DNA from: Trichoplax sp. H2
Lineage: Eukaryota; Placozoa; Uniplacotomia; Trichoplacea
Length of the DNA: 64,000 nt
Direction of reading: 5' to 3'
NCBI GenBank assembly: GCA_003344405.1
Contig: NOWV01000030.1
Span: 496,001 to 560,000 of the forward strand
Part shown: one piece after another, positions 53,801-64,000 of the stretch
Layout of the letters: each line of letters starts with the position of its first letter
How positions within the stretch are numbered: position 1 is the first letter of the stretch
Translations under genes and position numbers: made by a program
The notes under the pieces: model-generated
Told to the model about the DNA's origin: nothing
The model's input: only the letters and a program-made list of their open reading frames with translations
Database searches by the model: none

Positions 53801-56132
53801 ACAAGTGTAAGCATTTGCCCCATTATTTGCACATGTGCCACCATTCTGACAGGGGGTACTACGACAACTATTTAAATCTAATTAAATTAAAACAAATAGT
53901 TCTTTAATAAGTATATAAGTTCATGAATTTAATACAGGCATGTATTTCGTTAATATATAGCTAAAACTGTCTTTTCGAATATCAATTAGGAACAAGGAAT
54001 ACCTTGAAAAAGTGATGGTTCAATTAATGCAAAAATTAAATTATATTTATAGGAACGCTTAAACTCGAAGTTTACTTGCACTTAGAACTGCGTTTATCTG
54101 GTTAAATGTATTTAATATCTTAGATATCGTATTTATTTGAATATTATCAGATTTATAGATGTAACTCGTGCAAGTAATGGCGTATTCCTACCGGTGTTAC
54201 AATCTGTCCCAGACCATGTACTTTCACAAGTAACAGAAACCTTTAATGTAAATTCGGATTTATTATCAGTGATGGGCCGAGAACCAGTCATGGTGATTGT
54301 TGATGAAGATCCAGGTATAACATAAAATGTGCTTGAAAGTTTGTCAAGTAAGTCGTCAGCACCATCACTATAATCTTTATCCATAGATGTAATATGTACA
54401 TTGACATAGCCCTAAAGCAAAGATCTTTGTTACTCCAAAACAAATTGATAATCCAAAATAACTTTAAGTTACATTTTTAAACACTTACTTCGTATCGTTC
54501 ACTGATTGAACCTTGATAAGGATTATTTACGCCACTATCTGTTAGCGCTTGACTACTTGTGAAAGTTATAGTTTCACCGCCATCCCATACTTTAGTAGTT
54601 AGAGAACCATAAGTACATGCATCATTGATATTGCCTTTATTACTGCATAAAATGAAGTAATAGTTGCATGAAGAGAAAGTATCGCATTTGCCATTATCCC
54701 AGTTGCGTTCATTCTTGTTGTAATATTTTTGAAATTCGTAAGTGACGTAAGCATGAACATCAGCTTCAACGTACTGTAATTATTTGGAAAGGTGAGAAGA
54801 AAATATTAGGTGCTTTTACTTAAATAATCGATAATTACCGATTTTGGCACTAGATACATTTATTTAAATCCGTAGACGATATAAATAACTAAACAAGGAA
54901 TTATCAGAATTACTATGCTATCTTCAGTAAAGATAGTCTTCATGATCACAATATTGTCAACAGTTCATTGTTAATGTAAAAGACATAAGCGGAAAAGGAA
55001 AAGTTTAATCTAGCAATACACAGCCGCCCCTTCTGTTACAAGGCAGTGTTGATCATGGCTGTGCTACGTTTTGAAACTATAAAGTTGAAGGTTAGGCAGT
55101 TGGGCATTATGAAAATTACATTATTAATCTTTAATTTGATGGAAATGTGTTGCATTTTTACTGCATTAGTAAAGAAAGGACTACTTGTAAGAAGAATTTT
55201 AATCTATGATTTGTAATGCAAATTCTCCCATAGTACTTCAACTTCTAACCTTTAAGCTTTTGACCTATGAAGTTAAAAATTACTTGATTCTTTTATATTA
55301 TGATACTGTGGAATTCTAACGTATAATTGTGGGTGTATAATATGTGATATTAATACTGTATTATTAAAAGCACGTTGTCGTCGATGATGAATTTGAGTGC
55401 GAGAAAGGAATTTATTTATCTTAATACATTCTCATCCTAAAATCTGATGAAATTGATGTAGATGTCAACATCGGGTGAAATCATGTATCTTATTGTATCT
55501 GGTATGATTGTTACCGTGATGACGAGTGTCATATCGGGCAATTGAAGCATGAATTTTTATTATCTTTTCAGTAGGCGTATGATATTATCTATGTCTTAAA
55601 AAGTAATCATTCTAAGAAGTGCATTTGAATACGCTTCAGCGATAATAAGTAACAATCGATAATGCATGATATTACTTTAATTTCTAATCTGAGTTGAAGT
55701 TAGTAGATAGCATGTTTTAAAGCAGCCGTAATAACATAAAGGAACTACAACATCTGGTAATTGCTTATCAATTAAAATTGTAAACGATGTTATGATACTA
55801 AAGGCATAGTATCACTTCCAATAAAGATAGAGAGTAAGTTTAAGTAATTTAAAATTTAGAATAATGATTTTAATCCTATCAATATAATATAGGAAATTTA
55901 CCAAAAATTTTCAATTATTTGGCTAATATCTGTTACTCATTAAGGTATTTTATAATAAGATAGTAGAAGCTGATATGTTATACATATATATAAGCTATGC
56001 TACATTGGGCTAAAGAAAAATATGTACGCCTTCATGCACTAGAATGTTCAGTCATATTTATTAAATTACCTGTAAATTAGATAGCGCTAGAACAGCTATT
56101 AATAGTAATAACTTGATATTGAGATGGATCAT
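37688..56132 (-). CDS. JAG-like: Giant Jagged/Serrate-like Notch-ligand-type membrane protein with about 70 EGF repeats and no intact DSL domain
   Basis: I chained 51 exons by AG/GT borders and phase. The total is 10,155 nt, a multiple of three: 3,384 residues plus stop. Domain order: signal peptide (1-21), MNNL-like domain (about 22-177), two-Cys DSL remnant (C178, C187), EGF 1-25 one per exon (190-1163), a Delta/Jagged EGF1-EGF2-type pair (1164-1229), about 43 more EGFs (to about 2872), VWC (2873-2906), Jagged-type Cys-rich and juxtamembrane domain (to about 3075), TM helix (about 3078-3103) and a tail of about 280 residues. Many EGFs carry the calcium-binding DINEC start and the CxSxPC and CxxGGTC motifs used for O-glucose and O-fucose. 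Vertebrate Jagged has 16 EGFs. The VWC plus juxtamembrane region identifies the family. Without DSL, Notch binding is uncertain. Two genes fused by my model is the main alternative. Confidence 0.8.
39084..39840 (-). other. Exons 46-49: VWC and Jagged-type Cys-rich/juxtamembrane region
   Basis: 39840-39740 encodes a VWC half ([22 protein letters not shown]) that continues as VWCGPSNC in 39640-39422. Jagged has CNTC-C-NGR-C-KVWCGP at this point, which is the strongest family evidence. 39369-39340 is a 30-nt microexon ([10 protein letters not shown]) and 39221-39084 carries [10 protein letters not shown] followed by a beta-rich stretch, matching the order of the Jagged juxtamembrane domain. The microexon is a multiple of three, so skipping it keeps the frame. 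Confidence 0.75.
39956..42554 (-). other. Exons 43-45: C-terminal EGF block
   Basis: 42554-40817 (1,738 nt, about 15 EGFs), 40710-40190 (about four EGFs, phase 2 to 1) and 40069-39956 (last EGF). One repeat near 40.3 kb has an unusually long first loop between Cys1 and Cys2. The last EGF ends TTWTGQHC directly before the VWC exon. Confidence 0.85.
42804..45346 (-). other. Exons 37-42: multi-EGF exons
   Basis: 45346-44207 (1,140 nt, ten EGFs), 44083-43970, 43893-43663 (two EGFs), 43503-43390, 43288-43239 (first half of an EGF, phase 1 to 0) and 43131-42804 (phase 0 to 1). Nearly all repeats are calcium-binding type with NINEC starts and CxSxPC. The final EGF is split by the intron after PCRHG. 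Confidence 0.85.
45452..46606 (-). other. Exons 32-36: five single-EGF exons
   Basis: 46606-46490, 46392-46279, 46084-45968, 45817-45704 and 45568-45452, each phase 1 to 1. They alternate RCR-type (DNNRCR, DHNRCR, DINRCR) and calcium-binding DIDEC/DINEC repeats. Confidence 0.85.
46766..47195 (-). other. Exons 29-31: EGF1-EGF2 pair of Delta/Jagged type
   Basis: Exons 47195-47132 (phase 1 to 2), 46999-46938 (2 to 1) and 46837-46766. The reading AICRDGC, then HANC, GECLCNSGW, CMQC, then ANGNC and CVCKTNF has the short loops and the C-x2-C hinge that define the first two EGFs after DSL in Delta and Jagged. Jagged has RAICRQGC at the same point. Intron phases here differ from all the surrounding phase-1 EGF exons, which marks this as an ancestral module. 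Confidence 0.75.
49383..50213. repeat. 830-bp direct repeat, copy 1
   Basis: Covers three EGF exons (18-20) and their introns. Nearly identical to 51429-52257, including the introns; a handful of base differences were seen (for example near 49871 and 49620). Confidence 0.9.
50158..50213. repeat. Intronic hairpin element, four copies
   Basis: ACAGTTTTT and AAAAACTGT flank a loop with the core AAAGAACGCTTATTTGTT. Other copies: about 49437-49490, 51479-51536 and 52202-52257. The two variants differ in sequence but keep ACAG/CTGT at the ends. All lie in introns of the EGF array. Confidence 0.7.
51429..52257. repeat. 830-bp direct repeat, copy 2
   Basis: Covers EGF exons 10-12 and introns, 2,046 bp from copy 1. 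Near-identity in introns means recent duplication or gene conversion, or an assembly effect. Confidence 0.9.
54192..54773 (-). other. Exons 2-3 (54773-54489, 54411-54192): MNNL domain and DSL remnant
   Basis: Exon 2 has the spaced cysteines of the Notch-ligand N-terminal C2 domain: CDTFSSC, then a hydrophobic FILC, then ACTYGS, which matches the CTYGS-type motif of Delta. Exon 3 continues with beta-strand-like sequence (YVNVHITS) and ends SVTC-(8)-C. In Delta and Jagged the VTC cysteine opens the DSL domain, which needs six cysteines in about 45 residues. Here only two are present before the first EGF exon. The [10 protein letters not shown] segment also resembles the last DSL segment (C, GW, G, C). 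Confidence 0.7.
56070..56132 (-). other. Exon 1: signal peptide
   Basis: ATG followed by 20 codons: two basic/polar turns, then a Leu/Ile/Ala core ending ALSNLQ, with a phase-0 donor GTAATT. Typical secretory leader. The intron to exon 2 is about 1.3 kb, the longest in the gene. Confidence 0.7.
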
Positions 56133-58430
56133 TTTTGTCGAAAACCGATTTGATATGATGAACGCTGAAGAGAAGAGACTTCAATGGTTAGTTAAATAAA
56201 ATTAGTACCATGGATTAAATTTCAACCAGGGATCAAAAGGATTGTAAAGATGACAAATAAAGTTTAATTATTGGTTGTATAGTATCCAATGTTTAAATCA
56301 AATTCGTAACATGAATTGATTTAAAGGTATTATAAACCGATCTATGTCGATTTAGGAAAATTTTTACGATAGTTACCAGTGCTTTAAGAACGTCAATAAG
56401 TTAATCAAGAATTAACCAAGAAATGACTGATATATGCGTTCAATCTTTGACACGAAAACAATGTAAAACTTGTTGAATGTAACGATGTTGATATGAAATT
56501 TTGCATATCATTGGCTACTATTGAGTACCGGAATACTATTGTTCTTAGTGCGATGCTATTTCATAGTATCCAAGTCACACGGCTGTGTTATCACTCAGGG
56601 TGGTTAAATCGCATTACGGGGCATTAATGCGTTTATGATTGACTCCAATTGCATATCAAATTTGGAAATAGCCCAACTATTATCTTGAAGACAATCAAAA
56701 AGTTGACGATTGTTCATGAGGCTATCCCTTGATTGTACTAAAACTAAAATGCTATTATTTGACATGGTAGTGAATGAGTCATTAATTGCCTTGTGCTTTA
56801 TGGTATAATATGCTAGAATTTAATATGAATAATGTTCAACTAATCGCTACAGATCTGCTCTTGATTTACAACGATGAAATAGTTAATGGCTAAGAATGCG
56901 AGGATCACTTCTACCGCAGTTATCGATCTTCCTTTTATATATCATGTTTTTTTCATTATATGTACAATTGACTCACGATAGTATAAGGAACATAAATTCA
57001 ATAAAGGATGGATGTCTGTGACCTAGGTATCTGAGTTTAGGTGTGCTTTGTAATTGGATTTATTAATTATTAATAGCAGGATGTATTAATGAGCATGAGA
57101 TAAAGGATCTCTTGAAGGAATCTAATCGATAGCCAGTGGACAAGTTTGATTTCGAGATTGTTATAATAACGGTATTTTAATTTCTAAAAATATTAATAGA
57201 TTGTTCAATTTTCAAGAAATGCATACTAAATTAAATCAGTCGGAATTGTAGTTCCGAATGATAGTGATGTAAATAGTAAGATGTTGAAAAAGCTGCAAAT
57301 AAATACAATACAAAGTATCCGTCAGTTTATGTGATGCAATACAACCTTCTATTCAATATTTGTAGAAAATGCTTTCGATAGAATTGCAAAGTATCTTTCT
57401 GATTAACTTTCGACTATGAACGTAAGTGTAATATGAATAATTTGGTACATCTACATTCGTATAACTTAATATTGTTGTTAAAGGTCGACGAAGAAATTTC
57501 AAGTGCAGTAGATTATATCCTGCTATTGGATATTAATTTAGTCAAACGTTGGCACCCAAGATTTCATTTTGAACTCCATTAAATATGTTCTCAGGGCCAT
57601 CAAGACAATTTAGATTAGTTTTAGTTATTCAAAGTGCTGTATATTGATTAATTCTAACATTCTCATTAATAAATGTTAAACATTAATAATTCAGATCTAA
57701 CTACACGAAAAGCAAAAAGTCCAACTTGGGTGGTGTAGATTAGCATATGTCAATATTATTATTGATGATTACGGAGAAATGGAGAATGTCTTACAATATT
57801 GCAAGTAAAGGTCAGAATAGCTTTATGTACGTAGAAAATATTCTAAATATCATAGTTACACCCTCTATTCTAGCCATTGTTGACAAACGACGAAACTTTG
57901 TTGACTGTTTTATAAAGTCAATACGTGATTGTCCTTGCAGATAACGTATATTCCTGTTGCTTGGAAACAACCATTCTAATTGTAATTTACATGAGACGAT
58001 TACCTATGGTCAGTTGTTTATAATTATAGTCGCTGTCATTACGAGAATATAATCTTATTCAATGTCTTCAACAAATCTGTAAGTGGTAGTCAATTAAATT
58101 CATGTTTTAATTGGCGGGATAGCAAGATTCCCTATAAACCGATAAGTAGTTATTGTTATCAGATAATACATTAGGATTTACGATCCTGTCATTGTTACGG
58201 TGTTGCCTTGTCATTAGGATAGTTTACTAAGTACAGTAGTAGCTAGTATGGAGAATATCCATTTTTGTAGTACTAGGTAAGATAAGTAATGCCTTAACGT
58301 GGATGTTGTTTGTAATAGTTCATTACATACTTGATATTGATTGTTATTATGTGACAGATAGTACTAAGATGATTCAAGTTCTAGTTGATGATAGTTGAAT
58401 TAGACAACCTACGAGCTTAGATTAAGATTA
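56133..58430. other. Promoter side of the Jagged-like gene
   Basis: AT-rich, no exon seen. It should contain the transcription start of the minus-strand gene, but no clear TATA or initiator was recognised. Confidence 0.4.
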
Positions 58431-58478
58431 AGTATAAGTAAGAGATTCAAAATATTTACTGATAGGAAAGCTATGTAA

Positions 58479-58505
58479 GGAACATCTCAGTTCGAGATGT
58501 TTCTC
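58479..58505. repeat. Short hairpin
   Basis: GGAACATCTC and GAGATGTTTC around AGTTC, a 9-of-10 stem. A TATATAAA stretch follows about 55 bases later (near 58557). Function unknown. Confidence 0.4.
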
Positions 58506-59404
58506 CTAGTAAGATATAACAATAATACTGTTGTTGTTTAGAAATTAGACGGTTCCTATATAAACGGAAACATTTTGAGTTCAGTGTTGGTAAAAAGTAG
58601 TAGATGTATCTTTGCTAATTTAAGTTTCATCTTTACAGTCTTTTGCTGAGTGTGTTTAACGTTAAGTAAAAGGGCGTTTAAGTCAGTAGCTACTCATAGA
58701 CTTTTACTGTACGTTACCTTGTCGCAGAGGTGAAATTGTGACAGCCATTTATTCAGTACCGTTGGCGACCGCCTGATGAGTTAGACAGTCTAAATTCACC
58801 TTCCGTCTTCATTGTTATGTTATAAATGTCATAAGGATATTGTCCTTTTAGGTTCATAACAAAAGTTTTGAAATAGTTCAAAGCTGGATTGCCTTTAAAC
58901 TGCACTAATTTATAATTACGGTCATATCTTTATTTTTAATTTCTATGTAATGATATTTTCCTGATATGTAGACTGTATTGTGCCGGGTGATATGATGCAA
59001 TTGCTATGATAGGCAACATAATAATGGCTATGGATAATTACTATTTGCTAATTAACTTAATACAAGTTTATTTTCCTTTATGTATACAAGGATTATCAGA
59101 TAGTTTCAGTTTTTTAATAGATTTAAGTAATTTGTAATTAAAGTGAAATTAGCTAATGTTAATATAATATTGTACAGTTTAAGATTTATTCGTTAATTAT
59201 CTGTAAGACAGTGTAATATTGTATTCTAAGTTAATGATATATTTAGTAATGTCTACCGTAGGTGTTGTGTTCAACATGTGATAGATATTCTCGTTAGAAG
59301 CTTAAGTATTAAATATAGCTAGCTTAGTAACTGTAATCCTTTTGAAGAGGAGCGCTACAGTGCTCACACTAGAGCTTCACATGAAAGGTGTAAACTATCC
59401 TGTA

Positions 59405-59617
59405 TGTGAGATGCTAATACTGAAGTGTGTAGTAAGTAAGGTGCTAAGACTGTAAACGCGGAAAAGTATATAAGCGAGTAGTTTAGTATAGTAAGATAGT
59501 TCTTTCTCGTTAGAGGTCCTCAGCTAATCGTTTACGTTCTATCTTCGTAAAGGAGGTTTTGTTCAATAAATCTTAATTTTCTAAAGTTTTGAAGATTCTT
59601 GACCTATCAACCTCACA
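59405..59617 (+). mobile_element. Possible solo LTR
   Basis: A 213-bp segment starts TGTGAG and ends CTCACA (a 6-bp terminal inverted repeat, TG...CA). It contains TATATAAG at 59467-59474 and AATAAA at 59565-59570, in the order expected of a retroviral-type LTR. No second copy, no coding region and no clear target-site duplication were found, so this is tentative. Confidence 0.35.
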
Positions 59618-61188
59618 TTATCATTTTGCAAAATTGCGATAAAAATATCATACACGAACTTTGATTCGTTATAGAACTTTAAGATATTGCGTAAATTGGT
59701 TTTCTTGCAAAACAGATTACTATACACCTTCATTTAAAATTATTCAACTTATATTTAAATCTACGATTTAAGCAGTTAGTTACAGGCTTACTTTTAGCTC
59801 AATCCCACCTTGAAAGTTAAGTCGTAATGTGTATCAGAGCTAAAAATTACTATTGCACGATTTATCAATAACTACCATAGCACCTCTAATTAAACTATCG
59901 CGGTAGTTCTACTCTGTACTAAATTACTTTTCACAATCTATTAATATCTCATAACCCTAAAGTAAGTACTGTACTACTGTAAAGTGGTAACAATGCGTAC
60001 CACAGTGGCGTAATCTACTAAATAATACTTGCACAATCTTATAATGTAATATGCAATTTGAAATACTTTCCCGCCATCCTACGACTATAACGGCATTGCT
60101 ATTTCAGCGGCTACACTACAAGTTGTCCTTGTTTTGAAATTTAATTTTGTTTAAATGTCAGTGAAATCTATCAATATACGTCTAGAGTTCGTTGATTAAT
60201 TTGACTTTGTTAGATCAAAATGCTACGTTAGATTATCTTGTGTTTTTTTATAACATGATGATATTAAGCTATATCAACAGTTTTAATAAATTAGTTGGCG
60301 CTCTAGATGTTGGGCTGATATAAAAATGTTAATCCTAAAGAGGTTTAGATGATGCATAATAGAGATGATTCCAAAATGTTGAATATTTTATGCCAAAATT
60401 GACTTTCAAATCGACAGTGTATAAGAGTAATCTTTATGATGTTCATATTAATTATGAGTGGACTAATGACGATTTTCAGGTCATATTTGTCTTGAAACAG
60501 AACTTTCGATATCGCGAAAGAAATTTTCTGTGGCAATATTAGCCTGCACAGTTGTTGTAGTAAATCGACTCATGAATACCAAAGTATTATTCCAATATTA
60601 CTCAATTAAATATTGATTAATCTTAGTCTTTGCCTGCCCAGCAAACATTCACTTGAAATAATAGCAAATAACATTTTATGTCAGTCGTATTTTACTGCAT
60701 AATGCTGCTGTAGTATACCAGTAAATTAGTCTAAGATTACGATTGCTAGAATGCAATACTTAATTGGCAAAATATGATCGCGTTGAGGAAAAATTATTCT
60801 GTGACTGATTGTAAAAAACGATGAAATTTACTGTTATAATTTACTTGATAATCTGATAGTAGCTAACTAGTTCTTGGTAGTGGTAAGTTGAATCGAATAT
60901 TCGTAATAAAGGCAAAGTTTACTAGAGAGTTTAGTTCTTGCTACAATATTTTTGAGAAGATATTTCATTATAGCTGCTCATAACAGGTTGATATGTGCGT
61001 ATATTAATATAGGATATTCTCGCGTACGAGTACTTATTATAAGGGTTTGTTGATTCGAGAAAAGTTGAGTTACCAGCCCTTTAGATTAGCACATATGCAA
61101 TAAAGGTTATATTATTCAAAGGCTTGTAAATGATTGATTGTAGTAAAGCTAAGAAGCGTAACTATCATTTTATGGCATAATTGTATAC
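59618..61188. other. Spacer before the degraded EGF array
   Basis: No exon seen. Short open frames near 60.4 kb are unsupported. Confidence 0.4.
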
Positions 61189-64000
61189 CAATTTCGCAGT
61201 GCGTTTCAGACCAATCACTAGGGCAGTTGCAGCGATATCCATTTTTTTCATTTGAACAGTTAGCATTTATATGTTGACATGGATTTGACTGGCATTCATG
61301 CGAATTTTGATATATAGAAAGCAAAATGGTATAATACTTAATTGTTTGTGGGATGATGAAAGATTATATCATGACCAGAGCAAGAACTACGCTTAAATAC
61401 GTATTAATTAATATTTACCTTCAGTACAATTTTTATCCTATGTAGACAGATAAGCTGCTGCAGTTATATGAAAACGGACTAGTCCATAGGTACAATGCTC
61501 CATTTTGGCACGAAGAATATTTTCAGCATGGATTTAAGTCTAATCGATTTAATCAATTATTAGGTTAATTTTTATAAATAAGATAGGCATAATGAAATAA
61601 TATAGATATGCTATATAAATGACTTATACTAGTAAAAGATTTTTTAAATAAAAAAGCTATAGAATGATGCTCAATCCAAAGCAGTAGTAAAAACCATATT
61701 TCAAGTATTATGATTTACTTATACATGCCAATTTCGCTGTGTATTCCAGACCAGTTAGGAGGGCGTTTACAACGATATCCATATATTTCATCAATACAAC
61801 TAGCTTTCATATGGCGACGCGGATTCGAATAATATTCATTCATATCTGTATGAAATTTTATGCATTTCAAGTTCACTTCTGTTTACTAAAATCTATACTA
61901 TCATTGACTCGCCACTAATTATAATTCTTAAATAACCCATAAGTGATGTTCTGTTATTGATTATTATTAATCTATGGAAATATTAGTTTATTTTAAGAAT
62001 TTATTAGTATTGCCCATTACATAAATTTATTAGTTATGTTTTCCTAGCTAAGTATTTTCCAGTATATCCTTCTAGACAAGGACAGCTGCAACTGTTGTGT
62101 AAATAGTTGTAGCTACCATTATTCGTGCAAGAATGGGAAAGAAATTCATCAATTTCTTTTAAAAGTATAACTATATTTTTAGCTGAAATAATTTACACAG
62201 CTTGATAAGAATCTGAAACTTTTAAGTCCTTTTGATAAGTTACTGAATGAAGTACGAGTTCTATAAGTTGATGGCATTCTTAAAGTTATTTGTAGTATTT
62301 TTTCGATTGACATTGATCTGCTAATAATTCTAGCACATAGATGAGGCATACCTTCGGTACAATTTTTTCGTATATATCCAGCAAAGCAGTTGCAGTAGTA
62401 TGATAATGGGCCAGTCCATGAGCGTGATGCTTCTATTTTACAAGGGAAGGGCTTTCGGCATGGATTAATGTCTTATCGAATAAATGGATTATGATATAAT
62501 TTTTGTTTATTATATAAAGGTAATGTAAAATGTTACTTTTATGTTATAATATAAGATTTGCTCAAAAAAAGATTAAATTAGGCAAAAATGAAAAATACTA
62601 TCCTATCTGAAGTACTTTTAAAAGTGATAATTAAAGTGTTGAGATTATGTATTAACCGATTTCGTAATGTGTTCCAGACCAGTCCGGAGGGCAGCTACAG
62701 CGATATCCATTTATTTCGTCGGTACAGGTATCATTTACATGTTGAAAGGGATTGGATTGACATTTATTTATATCGAAGAGAAATTACATATGTGATTTGT
62801 TACTGTTGAACTCTTAAATTGCAAACAGATAAATATTTTTCGGAAATAAAGACATACAGCTATTTTATCTACTATACTATAGCATAATTTAACCAACAGA
62901 ATTTCCTATCTATCAGTTGTAATTTATATGTTATCATCCGTTGTCTAACCTATTAGGCAACTTGTTCCAGTATAACCTGCTCAACAGGAGCAGTTATGTA
63001 ACTGTTGAGTAATTCGTAACAGCTTTCATTATTCACGCACGGCTAGGGAAGACATTCGTTGATTTCTAAATTGAATAAATTATCAGCCCAATTGCAAGTT
63101 ACGAGTGTATTATAGCATAATTGTAAATTATAAAATTATGACCTAACAGGGTTATGAGTTAAATATCTTCAAAATAATTTTTGAATTTACCAAGTCATTT
63201 TGTTCATTTCTACGTAATAATATGTGTTTATTGTCATTGCAGTATACTAAGATGCCGTGGTGTGAGTATATTCGTGCTATTATACGCTAATATACTTTAA
63301 TTTTCAGATAATGCATACCTTTGGTACAATTTTTTCCTGTATATCCACTTGAGCAATTGCAATTATATGACATTGGTCCAGTCCACAGGCATGCTCCGTT
63401 TTGCCAAGGTGCATGAGTTCGGCAAAGATTCAAGTCTTATAATTTGAATTCGAATGAATTTAATTTAATTACGAGGTCAAATAAGCAAAGGCTATTAACG
63501 ATTAGAATGCTTAGAATAGTTGATATAATTTGTTTTCGTCGTCACTATAAGCATAGTATGTTAGCTATATTATTAAATGATGTAAAACCATTAAATAGTG
63601 TTTTAAAAAGCTGGGGAAGAAATTAAGACCAATTTTTCATACCAATATCGCAATGAGTTCCTGTCCAGTCAGAGGGGTAGTTAGATTGATATCCATTTAC
63701 CTGATCAATGCAGGTGGCTTTTTTATTCTGACATGGACTGGAGTAGCTCATTAATATTTGCGCATTAAATGTTTTTAAAATGCATTAATCTCTTTCACAA
63801 TGTTACCGGAAAATAAATTTATTTTCTTTCAATTCCCGTTCTATGGTATTGATTATTACAGAATATTTGTAAAAATTTTTTAATTACCAGTACTGAACAG
63901 ATACTGCAGTATATTAAAATTTAAGATAACTTTAAGTAATTAAGGCTGATGATTTAATTTAATTTAGTTTAATTTGCTGGTTTGGCAATTCGTTCCGTTA
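61189..64000 (-). pseudogene. Degraded EGF-exon array, continues past right edge
   Basis: At least nine EGF-like segments about 310-330 bp apart, plus a tenth at the edge, keep the A-B-C order of the neighbouring gene: 63975-64000 (A), about 63640-63757 (B), 63320-63437 (C), 62955-63067 (A), 62660-62775 (B), 62350-62470 (C), 62047-62158 (A), 61726-61846 (B), 61420-61540 (C) and 61189-61304 (B). Damage: in-frame stops in 61420-61540 and 62955-63067; four of six Cys changed (to Y, R, R, S) and donor GT to GC in 61726-61846; Cys lost in 62047, 62660 and 63320; a frameshift near the start of 63640-63757; and no AG at the 61189-61304 acceptor. Some segments (62350, 63320) are nearly intact, so decay is uneven. 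It is probably a dead duplicate of the 5' array. A poorly assembled live gene is possible but unlikely. Confidence 0.75.

Larger units (their letters stand above)
47329..53877 (-). other. Exons 4-28: 25 single-EGF exons in a three-type order
   Basis: Each exon is 114-123 nt, phase 1 to 1, and encodes one six-Cys EGF repeat. High-coordinate ends: 53877, 53585, 53314, 52909, 52679, 52448, 52138, 51954, 51721, 51414, 51148, 50889, 50662, 50381, 50094, 49909, 49676, 49352, 49151, 48911, 48673, 48460, 48022, 47766 and 47442. Three types alternate for long stretches: A (PCLNGATC, ending AAGYTG), B (PCQH, ATC, then [10 protein letters not shown]) and C (DxNxCR, with a Cys-Thr-Gly centre, ending [10 protein letters not shown]). 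Symmetric phases allow exon duplication without a frame change. Confidence 0.85.

Noticed and set aside
54412-56069. Possible extra exon carrying a DSL domain upstream of or between the MNNL exons
   Set aside because: No Cys-rich open segment with splice borders was seen, and DSL should lie after MNNL, not before it.
57747-57944. 65-codon plus-strand frame in the upstream spacer
   Set aside because: No family resemblance, no splice context, typical chance length.

Overview
The window is animal nuclear DNA: AT-rich, with GT-AG introns, single-exon class A GPCRs, M13 metallopeptidases and a Notch-ligand-like EGF protein. The low GC, compact introns and this gene mix suggest a placozoan (Trichoplax/Hoilungia type). 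That is an inference from overall character, not from a database match. A 20-N assembly gap lies at 15120-15139.

Layout. 1-9889 (+): two tandem M13 (neprilysin/ECE-like) peptidase genes with the same intron pattern; the first is cut by the left edge. 11294-12271 (-): an intronless alpha/beta-hydrolase-like protein, possibly related to chlamydial DUF687. 12.7-14.1 kb: clustered palindromic CAGTA/TACTG repeats and foldbacks. 16694-17824 and 25490-26626 (-): two paralogous intronless rhodopsin-class GPCRs in gene-poor DNA. 33487-35859 (-): a three-exon gene ending in a degenerate tyrosine-recombinase-like domain, reconstructed here by splice phase. 37688-56132 (-): a giant Jagged/Serrate-like gene. 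61.2-64.0 kb (-): a decaying EGF-exon array of the same kind, running off the right edge.

The centrepiece is the Jagged-like gene. I could chain 51 exons with matching phases into one open frame of about 3,384 residues: signal peptide, MNNL (Notch-ligand N-terminal) domain, a two-cysteine remnant where the DSL domain should be, about 70 EGF repeats, a VWC domain, a Jagged-type cysteine-rich/juxtamembrane region, one transmembrane helix and a tail of about 280 residues. The paired EGF module that normally follows DSL directly (the EGF1-EGF2 signature of Delta/Jagged) is present, but 25 EGF repeats downstream of the MNNL domain. The 5' half has one EGF per exon in a repeating three-type order, with a near-identical 830-bp block present twice. 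The 3' half packs up to 15 EGFs into single exons. A degraded array with the same three-type order lies upstream.

The remaining genes show no obvious functional link to each other. They look like independent loci with local tandem or dispersed duplication (M13 pair, GPCR pair, EGF arrays). Exon boundaries were read by eye from splice sites and frame; no transcript or similarity search was available.
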